Shown here piece after piece: positions 16,906 through 26,486 of a DNA stretch of 64,000 nt; positions within the stretch are counted from its first letter, which is position 1, and the number at the start of each line of letters is the position of its first letter. The stretch is from Microbispora sp. NBC_01189. Its GTDB lineage: Bacteria; Actinomycetota; Actinomycetes; Streptosporangiales; Streptosporangiaceae. The position numbers and the translations under genes were made by a program. The notes beneath the pieces were generated by a model. It had not been told where the DNA came from. It did no database searches and worked only from the letters and a program-made list of their open reading frames with translations. The DNA lies in assembly GCF_036010665.1 (NCBI RefSeq), contig NZ_CP108581.1, positions 6,877,501 through 6,941,500 of the forward strand. Direction: 5' to 3'.

Positions 16906-18423
16906 TCAGTCGACGTCGACCCAGTCGAGCGTCCGCTGGACGGCTTTCCGCCATCCGGCGTAGCCGCGCTCGCGCCGCTCGTCGCTCCAGGTGGGCTCCC
17001 AGCGGCGGTCCTCGTGCCAGTTGCGCCGGAGGTCGCCGGTGGACTTCCAGAAGCCCACGGCGAGCCCGGCGGCGTACGCCGCGCCGAGCGCGGTGGTCTC
17101 GGCGACGACCGGCCGGGAGACCGGTACGCCCAGGATGTCGGCCTGGAGCTGCATGCACAGCTCGTTGGCCGTCACCCCGCCGTCCACCCGCAGCACGTCG
17201 AGGACGACGCCGGAGTCCTGCTCCATCGCGGTGACGACGTCCCTGGTCTGGTAGCAGATCGCTTCGAGGGTGGCGCGGGCCAGGTGGGCGTTGGTGTTGT
17301 AGCGGGACAGGCCGACGATCGCGCCGCGGGCGTCGGAGCGCCAGTACGGTGCGAACAGGCCGGAGAACGCGGGCACGAAGTAGACGCCGCCGTTGTCCTC
17401 GACCTGCCGGGCGAGGGCCTCGCTCTGCGCCGCCCCCGAGATGATGCCGAGCTGGTCGCGCAGCCACTGCACGGCGGAGCCGGTGACCGCGATCGACCCC
17501 TCCAGGGCGTACACCGGCTTGGCCGAGCCGAACTGGTAGCAGACCGTGGTGAGCAGGCCGTGCCGGGACCGTACGAGCTCGGTGCCGGTGTTGAGCAGCA
17601 GGAAGTTACCGGTGCCGTAGGTGTTCTTGGCCATGCCGGGCTCGAAGCACACCTGGCCGACGGTGGCCGCCTGCTGGTCGCCGAGGTCGCCCGCGAGCGG
17701 CACCTCGCCGCCGAGCGGGCCGCCCGCGCGGGTCACGCCGTACAGGCCGGGGCTGGAGGACGGCCGGATCTCGGGGAGCATCCGCCGGGGCACGCCGAAG
17801 AACGACAGCAGCTCGTCGTCCCAATCGAGCGTCTCCAGGTCCATCAGCATCGTGCGGCTCGCGTTGGTGGGATCGGTCACGTGGACGCCGCCGTCCACGC
17901 CTCCGGTCAGGTTCCACAGCAGCCAGGTGTCGGTGGTGCCGAAGACCGCGTCGCCACGCTCGGCGGCCTCGCGGACGCCGGGGACGTTCTCCAGGATCCA
18001 CTGGATCTTGCCGCCGGAGAAGTAGGTGGCGGGCGGCAGCCCGGCCTTCCGCCGGATCACCTCACCCTTGCCCTCGCGTTCCAGCGCCGCGGCGATGCGG
18101 TCGGTGCGGGTGTCCTGCCAGACGATGGCGTTGTAGTAGGGGCGGCCGGTGCGCCGGTCCCAGACGACGGTCGTCTCGCGCTGGTTGGTGACGCCGAGCG
18201 CCGCGAGGTCGGACGCCCGCAGGCCCGCCGTCCGCATGGCCGTCTCGGCGACCGCGCGGGTGCGCTCCCAGATCTCGGTCGGGTTGTGCTCGACCCAGCC
18301 CGCCTGCGGCAGGATCTGCTGGTGCTCCAGCTGGTGGCGGGCGACCTCGTTGCCGGAACGGTCGAAGATCATGAAGCGGGTGCTGGTCGTCCCCTGGTCG
18401 ACCGCACCGACGTAGTCAGCCAT
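16906..18423 (-). CDS. glpK: Glycerol kinase
   Basis: 505 residues, the usual GlpK length. FGGY-kinase features in order: [13 protein letters not shown] at the start, glycerol-contact [45 protein letters not shown], and the C-terminal [27 protein letters not shown]. It phosphorylates glycerol to sn-glycerol 3-phosphate in the cytosol. No GlpF or GlpD gene is visible beside it. A small acidic protein gene precedes it by 14 bases and may be co-transcribed. Confidence 0.97.
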   Translation of the reverse strand: MADYVGAVDQGTTSTRFMIFDRSGNEVARHQLEHQQILPQAGWVEHNPTEIWERTRAVAETAMRTAGLRASDLAALGVTNQRETTVVWDRRTGRPYYNAIVWQDTRTDRIAAALEREGKGEVIRRKAGLPPATYFSGGKIQWILENVPGVREAAERGDAVFGTTDTWLLWNLTGGVDGGVHVTDPTNASRTMLMDLETLDWDDELLSFFGVPRRMLPEIRPSSSPGLYGVTRAGGPLGGEVPLAGDLGDQQAATVGQVCFEPGMAKNTYGTGNFLLLNTGTELVRSRHGLLTTVCYQFGSAKPVYALEGSIAVTGSAVQWLRDQLGIISGAAQSEALARQVEDNGGVYFVPAFSGLFAPYWRSDARGAIVGLSRYNTNAHLARATLEAICYQTRDVVTAMEQDSGVVLDVLRVDGGVTANELCMQLQADILGVPVSRPVVAETTALGAAYAAGLAVGFWKSTGDLRRNWHEDRRWEPTWSDERRERGYAGWRKAVQRTLDWVDVD

Positions 18424-18437
18424 GTCAGCGCCGGGCC

Positions 18438-18638
18438 TCAGGAGGTCGGGCCGATTTCCGGCTCGGCCTCGGGCATCGCCGACTCGTCTCCGGTCGGCGG
18501 CGGCGTCTCGGCGGCCGGCGTCTCGATGTCGGCCTTGCCGCCGATCAGCTTCTCCAGCCCGCCGTCGTCGGGATCCGGCGTCAGCGGCTCCGGTGAGGTG
18601 CCTCTCGCGTCCCGCGCTCCGGATCTTTCGGCAACCAC
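18438..18638 (-). CDS. Small acidic, probably disordered protein upstream of glpK
   Basis: 66 residues from GTG 18638, chosen because GGGAGGAGA stands seven bases upstream. It is rich in Glu, Asp and Pro ([13 protein letters not shown], then a Pro/Glu tail ending EIGPTS). No motif, membrane segment or signal is recognised. Codon usage and the strong ribosome site support a real gene; the function is unknown. It could be co-transcribed with glpK. Confidence 0.6.
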   Translation of the reverse strand: MVAERSGARDARGTSPEPLTPDPDDGGLEKLIGGKADIETPAAETPPPTGDESAMPEAEPEIGPTS

Positions 18639-18810
18639 GTCCGCGTCTCCTCCCACGTGTCCTCTCCGCCGTCCGCCGGTCCCCCCGGCCCGCGGATCAC
18701 GCATGACCGCTCACCTGCCCCCGTTGTACGGTCCTCATTCACCTTCTCACAGACTCCTGCGGAGCGTGGTCGCCGATTCCACGGCGCTCGACCGGCCCGG
18801 TCGAAGCCTT

Positions 18811-18828
18811 ACTTTTTCAGTAAAAAGT
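18811..18828. promoter_or_regulatory. AT-rich perfect palindrome upstream of the phosphatase gene
   Basis: ACTTTTT (18811-18817) / AAAAAGT (18822-18828) with four bases between, in a very GC-rich region and about 77 bases before the phosphatase start. It is probably a protein-binding site in the promoter. The rest of 18639-18904 shows no gene. Confidence 0.5.
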
Positions 18829-18904
18829 CCGTACGAACCGGCTCCGGGCCGGGTGAGGAGCGGCATCGAAGGTAGGGAATGTAGGACCCCTGGGGGTGAG
18901 CGGA

Positions 18905-20128
18905 ATGGAGCAGGGCATCCCCCCTCCGAGCCGGAAACACGATCTGCTGGGCGCGCTGACGAACATGCTGGAGGACAGCCACCTGACGGCGTTCGAAGGC
19001 ATTCCGGCGCTCATCGACGCCCACAAACACCTGGCGGGCTTCGACGGGATCTCCGTCTACCTGTGCGACCTGCAGCAGAACGTGCTGCGCAGGCTGCCGG
19101 GGCCGGGCGAGGAGGAGCCCCAGCCGGAGGAACTGAAGATCGACACCACGCTCGCCGGCCGCGCCCTGCAGGAGGTGCGCACGCTGCGGAGCGAGAACCC
19201 GGTCCAGTGGTGGGTCCCGATGCTGGACGGCACCGAGCGCCTGGGCGTCCTGCACATGAAGCCCGACGCCGAGGACGACGACCTCGGCGCCCGGATGCGG
19301 CACCTGGCCTCCCTCATCGCCCTGATCGTCGTGAGCACACGCTCGTTCAGCGACGACCACGCGCGGCTCGTGCGGACCCGGCCGATGAACGTGGCGGCCG
19401 AGATGCAGTGGAACCTGATGCCGCCGCTCACCTTCGCGACGCCGGCGGTGACGATCGGCGCGGTCCTGGAACCCGCGTACGAGATCGGCGGCGACGCGTT
19501 CGACTACTCCACCTCCGGCGACGTGGCGCACGTCGCGGTCTTCGACGCGATGGGACACGACGTGTCGGCCGGGCTGACCGCCAACCTGGCCGTCGCGGCC
19601 TGCCGCAACAACCGGCGGCAGGGCCTCGGCCTGGCGCGCAACAGCGAGGCGATCGAGCGGATCCTGATCGAGGAGTTCGGCCGGGCCGACCGCTTCGTCA
19701 CCGGGATCATCGGCGACCTCGACCTGTACACCGGCCTGTTCAGCTGGGTCAACCGCGGCCACCACGCGCCGGTGCTGATCCGCGGTGGCCGGTGGACCGC
19801 CACCCTGAAGTGCCCGCCCGCCCATCCGATGGGGCTCGATCTGGGCCTTCCCGTCACGCTCTGCCGGGAGCAACTGGAGCCCGGCGACCGGCTGCTCCTC
19901 TACACCGACGGCATCACCGAGATGCGTAACCCGGACAGCGGTGAGTTCGGCCTGGGCCGGTTCGTCGAGTTCATGATCAAACAGAACGCCGCGGGGCTGC
20001 CGGTGCCCGAGACCCTGCGGCGGCTGATCCGCACCGTGATGGACTACCACGACCACCGGCTGCAGGACGACGCGACCGTGCTGCTCATCGAATGGCACGG
20101 CGCCGCCCACGAGAGGCTCAGCCCGTGA
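18905..20128 (+). CDS. GAF-like / PP2C (SpoIIE/RsbU-type) phosphatase
   Basis: 407 residues. An N-terminal sensor region of about 150 residues resembles GAF (GISVYLCD, then VPMLDGTERLGVLHM). A C-terminal SpoIIE-type PP2C domain follows: EIGGDAFDY and FDAMGHDVSAGL (metal-binding Asp), NRGHHAPVLI, LLLYTDGITE, and DDATVLLIEW. Such phosphatases usually dephosphorylate anti-sigma-factor antagonists, so it is likely part of a partner-switching pathway, but no anti-sigma gene is nearby. ATG 18905 has GGGGGTGAG just upstream; a GTG at 18896 is the alternative. Confidence 0.88.
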   Translation: MEQGIPPPSRKHDLLGALTNMLEDSHLTAFEGIPALIDAHKHLAGFDGISVYLCDLQQNVLRRLPGPGEEEPQPEELKIDTTLAGRALQEVRTLRSENPVQWWVPMLDGTERLGVLHMKPDAEDDDLGARMRHLASLIALIVVSTRSFSDDHARLVRTRPMNVAAEMQWNLMPPLTFATPAVTIGAVLEPAYEIGGDAFDYSTSGDVAHVAVFDAMGHDVSAGLTANLAVAACRNNRRQGLGLARNSEAIERILIEEFGRADRFVTGIIGDLDLYTGLFSWVNRGHHAPVLIRGGRWTATLKCPPAHPMGLDLGLPVTLCREQLEPGDRLLLYTDGITEMRNPDSGEFGLGRFVEFMIKQNAAGLPVPETLRRLIRTVMDYHDHRLQDDATVLLIEWHGAAHERLSP

Positions 20129-20235
20129 GTCGCCGCTCCCCCGCCGGGGCCAGGACATGAAGGCGCGGGAGATCCGAGCCGGCCGGGGACGGGCTCTCAG
20201 GGAATTCCCCGGATCCATCGGTAATCTCGCGGGCC

Positions 20236-21123
20236 ATGACCTGGCAGCGGAGGATCAACGGCGCACTCGTCAAGTTCACCGGAGTCCAGCTCACCCGTGC
20301 CCGGCCCGCCGCGACGCCGTCTTCGGAGGGGCGGGCCCCCGCCCCCTCGGCGGAGGAGCTGGTGCGCCCGCCGGCCGACCCGCGGGCGGACCGGCTGCTG
20401 GTGGCCCCGGTGTTCGTCATGTCACCCGTACGGTCGGGCTCCACGCTGCTCCGGTCGATACTGAACGCCCACCCCGAGCTGCACGCCCCGCACGAGCTGC
20501 ACGTCAGGAGGCTGACGGTGGGCTTCGGCACGACGCTCTCCCGCAGGGCCATGGAGGCCCTCGGCCACAACCAGGCCGACCTGGAGCACATGCTGTGGGA
20601 CCGGGTGCTCCACCGCGAGCTGGTCCGCAGCGGCAAGCGGACGATCGTGGACAAGACCCCGGCCAACGCCTTCGCCCACGCCCGGATCGCCGCCTGCTGG
20701 CCCGACGCCCGGTACGTCTTCCTGCTGCGTCATCCCGCCTCCATCGCGGCCTCCTGGTACGCGGCCGACCCGGTCAAGCGCACCCGCGAGGAGGCCGCGT
20801 CCGACGCGCTGCGCTACATGAAGGCGGTGCAGCGGGCCAGGAAGGCCCTCACCGGCCTGACCGTCCGGTACGAGGACCTCACCGCCGAGCCGGCGACGAC
20901 GACCCGCGCGATCTGCGACTTCCTCGGCGTCCCCTGGGAACCCGGCATGCTCGCGTACGGCGAGCAGGAGGTCGTGCGGAAGGGCCTCGGCGACTGGAGC
21001 GACAAGATCCGGTCGGGCCGGGTCCAGCCCGGGCGCGACCTGCCGGATCCGGACGAGATACCCGACCTGCTGAAACCCATCTGCCGGAGCTGGGGCTACC
21101 TGCCGAAGGAGGAGGGCCGGTGA
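20236..21123 (+). CDS. PAPS-dependent sulfotransferase family protein
   Basis: 295 residues. The 5'-phosphosulfate loop is SPVRSGSTLL, followed by HPELHAPHELH and the 3'-phosphate motif FLLRHPASIAASW; the C-terminal half has RYEDLTAEPATTTRAICDFLGV, as in Sulfotransfer_3-type proteins. It would transfer sulfate from PAPS to a hydroxyl. The start ATG 20236 has TAATCT eight bases upstream and no Shine-Dalgarno, suggesting a leaderless mRNA. It is coupled by GTGA to the glycosyltransferase gene, so the two probably act on the same glycan or lipid (inference). Confidence 0.88.
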   Translation: MTWQRRINGALVKFTGVQLTRARPAATPSSEGRAPAPSAEELVRPPADPRADRLLVAPVFVMSPVRSGSTLLRSILNAHPELHAPHELHVRRLTVGFGTTLSRRAMEALGHNQADLEHMLWDRVLHRELVRSGKRTIVDKTPANAFAHARIAACWPDARYVFLLRHPASIAASWYAADPVKRTREEAASDALRYMKAVQRARKALTGLTVRYEDLTAEPATTTRAICDFLGVPWEPGMLAYGEQEVVRKGLGDWSDKIRSGRVQPGRDLPDPDEIPDLLKPICRSWGYLPKEEGR

Positions 21124-22289
21124 AGATCCGCTACATGCTGCTGCACGCCTACGGCATGGGCGGCACGATCCGCACGGTGGTCAACCAGGCGAACGCGATG
21201 GCCGCGCTGGGCCACGAGGTGGAGATCGTGAGCGTGGTGCGGCGCCGGGACGAGCCGCAGTTCCGCCTGGACCCCGCCGTCACCCTCCGTACGCTGGTGG
21301 ACCAACGGGCGGGCGTGCGGACCGACTCCCTCGGCCGCCGCGTCTGGCGGCGGCTGCGCGGCAAGATCGTGCCGCTCGGCGAGTACGCCGCCGCCTACTT
21401 CACCGAGCGCGTGGAGAAGGCGGCCATCGACTACGTCGCGTCGGTCGAGGACGGCGTCCTCGTCACCACCCGCCCGGCGCTGAACCTCATCTCCGCCCGC
21501 CGCGCCGGCCCCGGCGTCGTACGGGTGGCGCAGGAGCACATGAACCTCGGCAGCTACCCCGAGACGCTGCGCGCGGAGATCGCGCGATACTACGGCGCGT
21601 TCGACGCGATCGCGGTGCTGACGGACAGCGACCGGCGCGACTACGAGGCGGTGCTGCCCGGCACGAGGATCGTCCGGATCCCCAACGCGGTCCACGCGGT
21701 GAACCAGACGCCGTCCCGGCAGGAGTACCCGGTCATCGTCGCCGCCGGCCGCCTGGTCAAGCAGAAGGGCTTCGACCTGCTGCTCCCGGCGTTCGCCCAG
21801 GTGGCCAGGGAGCATCCGGAGTGGCGGCTGCGGATCTTCGGCACCGGCCCGAGGAAGGCGCAGCTCCGCGCGCTGGTCGGCGAGCACGGCCTGTCCGCCC
21901 ACGTGACGCTGATGGGCCGGACCAACCGCCTCGACGGCGAACTCGCCAGGTCCTCCGTCTACGCGCTGAGCAGCCGGTTCGAAGGGCTGCCGATGGTCAT
22001 GATCGAGGCGATGACCCACGCCCTGCCGATCGTGGCCTTCGACTGCCCCACCGGCCCCCGCGACGTGCTGACCGACGGCGAGGACGGCCTCCTCGTGCCC
22101 GCCGAGGACGTGGACGCCCTCGCCGCGGCCCTCAACCGGCTGATCGCCGACCGCGACCTGCGCCTGCGCATGGGCTCCGCCGCCGCGGCCACCGCCCGGG
22201 CGTACGCCCCGGAGAACGTCATGCCCCTGTGGGACGACCTGTTCACCGAGCTCCTCCGCACCAGGACGGCCCCCCGCCTCGCCGGGTGA
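21120..22289 (+). CDS. Glycosyltransferase family 4
   Basis: 389 residues, GT-B fold. The N-terminal domain begins YMLLHAYGMGGTIRTVVNQANAMAALGHEVEIVS with the glycine-rich acceptor loop; the donor domain has VAAGRLVKQKGFDLLLPAF, GTGPRKAQL, and the EX7E motif within SSRFEGLPMVMIEAM. It is a retaining transferase by family. The GTG start overlaps the sulfotransferase stop. The donor sugar and acceptor are unknown; a sulfated glycolipid or cell-surface glycan is the contextual guess. Confidence 0.92.
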   Translation: MKIRYMLLHAYGMGGTIRTVVNQANAMAALGHEVEIVSVVRRRDEPQFRLDPAVTLRTLVDQRAGVRTDSLGRRVWRRLRGKIVPLGEYAAAYFTERVEKAAIDYVASVEDGVLVTTRPALNLISARRAGPGVVRVAQEHMNLGSYPETLRAEIARYYGAFDAIAVLTDSDRRDYEAVLPGTRIVRIPNAVHAVNQTPSRQEYPVIVAAGRLVKQKGFDLLLPAFAQVAREHPEWRLRIFGTGPRKAQLRALVGEHGLSAHVTLMGRTNRLDGELARSSVYALSSRFEGLPMVMIEAMTHALPIVAFDCPTGPRDVLTDGEDGLLVPAEDVDALAAALNRLIADRDLRLRMGSAAAATARAYAPENVMPLWDDLFTELLRTRTAPRLAG

Positions 22290-22408
22290 CGACAGATCAC
22301 GACGCCGCACGGGGACACTAGGGTCGTCGCCCTGCGAACACCCCCCGCAGTGCGGCTCCGTACACCGGGCACGCCGTCGTCCCGCGACGCGCGGCGCGGG
22401 ACCGGCCG

Positions 22409-22890
22409 TTGAGCGGGCCGGAGCCGGAGTTCCGGGGCGACTTCGACGTCCACCTCACCGTGGCCGCCGGCGACGCGGGGCGGCTCCGCGCCTGGGCGCG
22501 GGAGAACGGCGTCAAGTTCACGCACATGAGGACGTCCCCCGGACCGACGAGGACGCCGCCGGGCTACCGGGGCTCTACTTCGAACACCATGTGAAGGTCG
22601 CCGTACGAGGCGATCCGGCGCCACTCGCCGGCGTCGCCGTGCCCCACGGCGCGCACGTGTCGCGCAACGCCCGGCGGCACTGCGCCGACGGGGCACACGA
22701 GCGGTTCGTCACCCAGCGGTGCCGGGGCGTCCCGCTGTCCACGGCCCTGCGGCGGTTCGAGGCGCTGCTGTCCGATCTGGGACGCCATGGCTACGCCGTG
22801 CTCGAAGCCGAGCGGGAGTTCGTCGTCCACGACGACAACCCCCGCGCCGACCACGGCTGGATCGAGGAGGGCCCGCCGCGAGGCGATCGA
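22409..22890 (+). pseudogene. Decayed conserved hypothetical gene with internal deletion and frameshift
   Basis: Two pieces of what looks like one protein lie in different frames. Piece 1 (22409-22520) encodes EFRGDFDVHLTV..WARENGVKFTH. Piece 2 (from about 22573, another frame) encodes YFEHHVKV, VAVPHGAHVSRNAR, HERFVTQRCRG and EREFVVHDDNP..GWIEEG. In intact relatives that I recall, these segments are separated by about 70 residues, missing here. I infer a deletion that also shifted the frame. Family function unknown. Confidence 0.55.
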
Positions 22891-23150
22891 CCACGTGGTC
22901 CGCCGCGATGTTCAAGGGCGTCATCGCCGGAGTCGTCACCGGAGCGGCCGGCGGCGGGGTCGCCTTCGACCCGGGCGACGTCGCGACGGACGAGATCTGG
23001 ACCTACGACCGCGTCCCCGGGGCGGCGTCTGGTGTTCACCTGGCGGGCCGGTGACCTTCCGCCGGGAACCGTGCAGCTCGACTTCACCTTCGGCGAGCGC
23101 CGGCCCGTCCCGCCGGAGGTCGCGCTGATCCCCCGGGCCGGCCGGCGCGG
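22891..23150 (+). pseudogene. Possible remnant of an SRPBCC/AHSA1-like gene
   Basis: Frames switch here between segments reading GGGVAFDPGDVATDEIWTYDRVPG and, in another frame, RRLVFTWRAGDLPPGTVQLDFTF. The order and the RLVFTW motif recall the activator-of-Hsp90-like (SRPBCC) fold. No intact frame links them. Together with the preceding remnant, this accounts for the gene-poor stretch 22290-23161. Confidence 0.35.
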
Positions 23151-23161
23151 CGGCGTCCGGG

Positions 23162-23698
23162 TCAGGTCAGGCGGCCGACGTGGGCGAGGGCCTGCTTGAG
23201 CAGCACGCCCTGGCCGCCGGTCATCTCCTGCTGCACGACCGGGGAGGCCGCCTCCTCGGGCGTGAACCACTCCAGGTCGAGCGCGTCCTGCCGGGGCCGG
23301 CAGTCGCCGCGCACCGGGACGATGTACGCCAGCGAGACCGCGTGCTGGCGCGGATCGTGGAACGGCGTGACCCCGGGAGTGGGGAAGTACTCGGCCACCG
23401 TGAACGGCGCCGGGGAGACCGGCACGCTCGGCAGCGCCACCGGCCCGAGGTCCTTCTCCAGGTGACGCAGGAGCGCGTCGCGGATGCGCTCGTGGTAGTA
23501 CACCCGGCCGGAGACCAGCGCCCGGCTCACGGTTCCGTCGGGGCCGATCCGCAGCAGCAGGCCGACACGGGTGACGATGCCCGTGTCGTCCACGCGCACG
23601 GGCACGGCGTCCACGTACAGGATCGGCATGCGGCCCCGCAGCGACTCGATGTCCTCGGGGGCGAGCCAGCCTGGCGTCGTTTCGGTCATTTCGGTCAC
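23162..23698 (-). CDS. DUF4916-like (NUDIX-fold) protein
   Basis: 178 residues starting MTEMTETTPGWL. The body (PILYVDAVPVRVD, GLLLRIGPDGTVSRALVSGRVYYHERIRDALLRHLEKDLG, a C-terminal LEWFTPEEA) follows NUDIX strand order but lacks the classic GX5EX7REUXEEXGU box, as in the DUF4916 family. GTG 23698 has TACGAT on its own strand six bases upstream and no Shine-Dalgarno, so it is probably leaderless. Function unknown; a phosphoanhydride hydrolase is possible but the missing box argues against standard NUDIX catalysis. Confidence 0.75.
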   Translation of the reverse strand: MTEMTETTPGWLAPEDIESLRGRMPILYVDAVPVRVDDTGIVTRVGLLLRIGPDGTVSRALVSGRVYYHERIRDALLRHLEKDLGPVALPSVPVSPAPFTVAEYFPTPGVTPFHDPRQHAVSLAYIVPVRGDCRPRQDALDLEWFTPEEAASPVVQQEMTGGQGVLLKQALAHVGRLT

Positions 23699-23804
23699 GG
23701 GACGATCGTACTTGCCCAGGCGAGGGGTGGTTCCCCACATCGGCGACCTCGTGGCCGCGCGACGCGAACCGATCTTGTCGGTGCCCGCTCCTAAGGTGCC
23801 GATC

Positions 23805-26480
23805 ATGACGAACCCCTGGGACGCGGTCCGTTCCGGAATAGACACCGGCGACGCCTCCGCCGTCGCGGCCGCCGTGCTGGACCTCGACGACGACGCGCGC
23901 CGCGAGGTGGCGCGGGAACTGCCCGGACACCTTCCCGCCGCCCGCGAGGCCGCGGCGCGCGAGGAGAGGAGACGGGAGCGGGCGCGCCAGGCTCGGTGGG
24001 AGGAGCTGCACGAGCGGGCGGCGCGGGCGGGGCGACCGGTCCACGAGTTCGCCGAGGCCCACACGGTGGACGAACCGAGCGTCTGGAACCGCTGGATCGA
24101 GCCCATGCGGGTCGCCGGCGCCGCGGTCCTCCCCGGCGCAGCGGCCGTCGCCACCTGGCTGAACAGGCGCGAGTTCGACCGCGGCTGGGAGCCCGCGGAC
24201 ACCGACGACGTCCCGCTGGTCGCCGCGGTCGTGGCGGCCCGGCCGCTGCGGTGGCGCAGGGATCTCGCCGTACGGCTGGCGCGGAGGTTGCGCGGCGCCC
24301 GCCCCCGGCCCGACCGGCGGGTGCGGCTCGCCCTGCGGCTGCTGCGCGAGAGCGGAGCCGAGCCCCCCGAGCACGACCCCCTCACCCTCGCCTGGGTCGC
24401 GGCGACCGCCTCCGGCGATCTGCCCGTGGATCCGCTGCTGGACGCGATGCTGCCGAGGCTGTTCGAGGCCGAGGGCGTGGGCAGGCTGCTCCCTACCCAC
24501 CGGAACTGGCCCGCCGTGCTGACCGCCCTGGCCGGCGACGGCCGGGTCAGGCGCGAGACCCTGCTCGACGGGTGCCGCGGCCGGTTCCTGCGCGGCGGGC
24601 AAGCCGCCGACCAGCGCTTCTTCGTCCTCCTGCACGACCAGCTCGACCCCTCCCCGGAGGAGATCGCGCCGTACGCGCGGGACTATCTGGCGTTGCTCCC
24701 GGCCGCCGCGGCCAACGTGGCCGACCTCGCGCTCCGGCAGATCCGCCGCCTGGGGCCGATCCCGGCCGAGCAGGCGGGCGAGGCCGTCGAAGCGCTGCTG
24801 TTCCGCGCCGAGGGCAGGCTGGTGCGGGCCGGGCTCAGCTGGCTCGACCGGTTGCTGAAGGACCCCGCCGAAGTCGTCGACGCGTACGCGCCCGCGCTGG
24901 CCGCCGCGCTGGGCGGCGAGTCGGGCGACGCCCGGGAGCGGGCCGTGAAGCTGGCGGTCAAGCACGGGGGGCGGTTCACCCCGCCGGCCGCCGCGATGAT
25001 CAGGGACACGGTCGCGGCGCTGCCCGCGCACCAGGGCGCCCGGCTGGCGGCGGTCTTCGGCGGCGAGGTCGCGGCGGCGCCGGAGCCCGCCCGGTTCATC
25101 CCCGTGCCGCTCCCCACGGCCCCGGAACCCGCGCGCATGCCGCCCGCCCCCGAGACGCCGGAGGAACTGGCGCGGATCACGCTGTCGGAGTACGACTGGC
25201 GCGCCGGCGAGAGATGGCTGGACGGCTTCGTACGGCTGGCGGCCCTGCACCGGACCGGCGCCGGGCGCGGCCGCCTGGTCGCCGCGCTGGCTCCGCTCGC
25301 CCGTCACTGGAGCCGCAGCCACCCGTGGGCACCCTGGTGGGACACCGCCGACTGGGCCGCGGCGATGGCGAAGGAGCTGACCGAACCGGGCGCGTGGCGC
25401 CAGGCGCACCCGCAGGGCACGGAGACCATTACAGAGTGGCTTCCCGACATGAAGCATGGCGCGGGCGCGAAGGTCTGGACGCTCATGCGGTACGCCGAGG
25501 TCTACCAGGCGCACCTCGAAGACCGGCTGCCGCCGTACCTGCTGGGCACGCCCACCCGGGCCAACGGCCTCCTCGACCCGGACGCGCTGGTGGAGCGGAT
25601 TGAGGGCTACGAGCGCGACGGCGTGCAGGCGCTGCCGCTGGACCTGCGGCAGGCTCTGCTCCGGCTCGGCCGCACCGTCCCCGGCGAGGTCGCCGCGCGG
25701 GCCGCGGCCCTGACGAGCCCGGCGGGGCGCACGGTCGCCCGGTGGCTCACGGACCGGCCCGCCGAACCGGAGGTGATCCTGCGCTGGGACACCCACCAGG
25801 GCGACGTCCGCGTCTTCTCGGAGTTCGTGTGCGGACCGGAGCACCGGGAGGTGCTGGGTGATCTGCTCACCCCTCGGTTCCACGACGAGTCGTGCGAACG
25901 GCTGCTCGCCGTGCTCGCCGGGCACCGCGAACTTGCCGCCGCCCGGTCGGCCTGGACGCTGCGATCATTCTGGCCGCTGAGCAAGCCCACGCCCGCCGAC
26001 CTCGAACTGCTGGTCAGGGCGGACGGCCCCGCCGGGCAGGGCGTCGCGCTGATCATGGCGCACTACCTGCTCGCGGGCCCGGACGGCGGAGCCGTACGGG
26101 CTCTGCTGCGCCTGGCCGCCACCGGCGGCCTGCCCGGCGAGGAACTGGGCAGGCAACTCGCCGTCCTGCTGGAGCGCGGGCCCGACAGCCTCGGCGCGGT
26201 CATGGAAGCGCTCCGGACGGCGGCCGAGCGCGGGGCGCACCGGGAGGTGTGGCAGATCATGCGGGGCCTGCTGCCCGGCTGCCTGCCGGGCCCCGGCGAG
26301 CGGGCCACCCCCGCGCACACCCGGCTGCTGAGGTTCGCCGCCGACGTCGGCGAATGGGCGGACGCCCGGGGCGATCTCCCGGTCGTCGCCGAACTGGCCG
26401 GTCGGCGTCGGGCGAGCGAACTCGTGCGCCAGGCGCGCCGGTTGCACGGACGGCTTTCCGACAGCGCCTTTACAACGTAG
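23805..26480 (+). CDS. Large helical-repeat protein (DUF6493-like), function unknown
   Basis: 891 residues, soluble, rich in Ala, Arg, Leu and Glu, with repeated helix-pair patterns along most of its length. A charged helical region at residues 40-75 precedes it and a Pro-rich break lies near residues 430-455. No enzyme motif is visible. It resembles the DUF6493 group of actinobacterial proteins (memory-based, moderate). Relatives are sometimes found near SWIM/MoxR/vWA conflict-system genes, but none of those is here. ATG 23805 follows TAAGGT by seven bases without a Shine-Dalgarno, so it is likely leaderless. A scaffold or interaction role is inferred. Confidence 0.75.
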   Translation: MTNPWDAVRSGIDTGDASAVAAAVLDLDDDARREVARELPGHLPAAREAAAREERRRERARQARWEELHERAARAGRPVHEFAEAHTVDEPSVWNRWIEPMRVAGAAVLPGAAAVATWLNRREFDRGWEPADTDDVPLVAAVVAARPLRWRRDLAVRLARRLRGARPRPDRRVRLALRLLRESGAEPPEHDPLTLAWVAATASGDLPVDPLLDAMLPRLFEAEGVGRLLPTHRNWPAVLTALAGDGRVRRETLLDGCRGRFLRGGQAADQRFFVLLHDQLDPSPEEIAPYARDYLALLPAAAANVADLALRQIRRLGPIPAEQAGEAVEALLFRAEGRLVRAGLSWLDRLLKDPAEVVDAYAPALAAALGGESGDARERAVKLAVKHGGRFTPPAAAMIRDTVAALPAHQGARLAAVFGGEVAAAPEPARFIPVPLPTAPEPARMPPAPETPEELARITLSEYDWRAGERWLDGFVRLAALHRTGAGRGRLVAALAPLARHWSRSHPWAPWWDTADWAAAMAKELTEPGAWRQAHPQGTETITEWLPDMKHGAGAKVWTLMRYAEVYQAHLEDRLPPYLLGTPTRANGLLDPDALVERIEGYERDGVQALPLDLRQALLRLGRTVPGEVAARAAALTSPAGRTVARWLTDRPAEPEVILRWDTHQGDVRVFSEFVCGPEHREVLGDLLTPRFHDESCERLLAVLAGHRELAAARSAWTLRSFWPLSKPTPADLELLVRADGPAGQGVALIMAHYLLAGPDGGAVRALLRLAATGGLPGEELGRQLAVLLERGPDSLGAVMEALRTAAERGAHREVWQIMRGLLPGCLPGPGERATPAHTRLLRFAADVGEWADARGDLPVVAELAGRRRASELVRQARRLHGRLSDSAFTT

Positions 26481-26486
26481 ATTTAT

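Noticed and set aside
22791-25925. Open frame of over 1,000 codons on the minus strand
   Set aside because: It is antisense to the helical-repeat gene and to the remnant region; composition is Arg/Gly/Pro-rich as expected for a high-GC shadow frame, with no domain.
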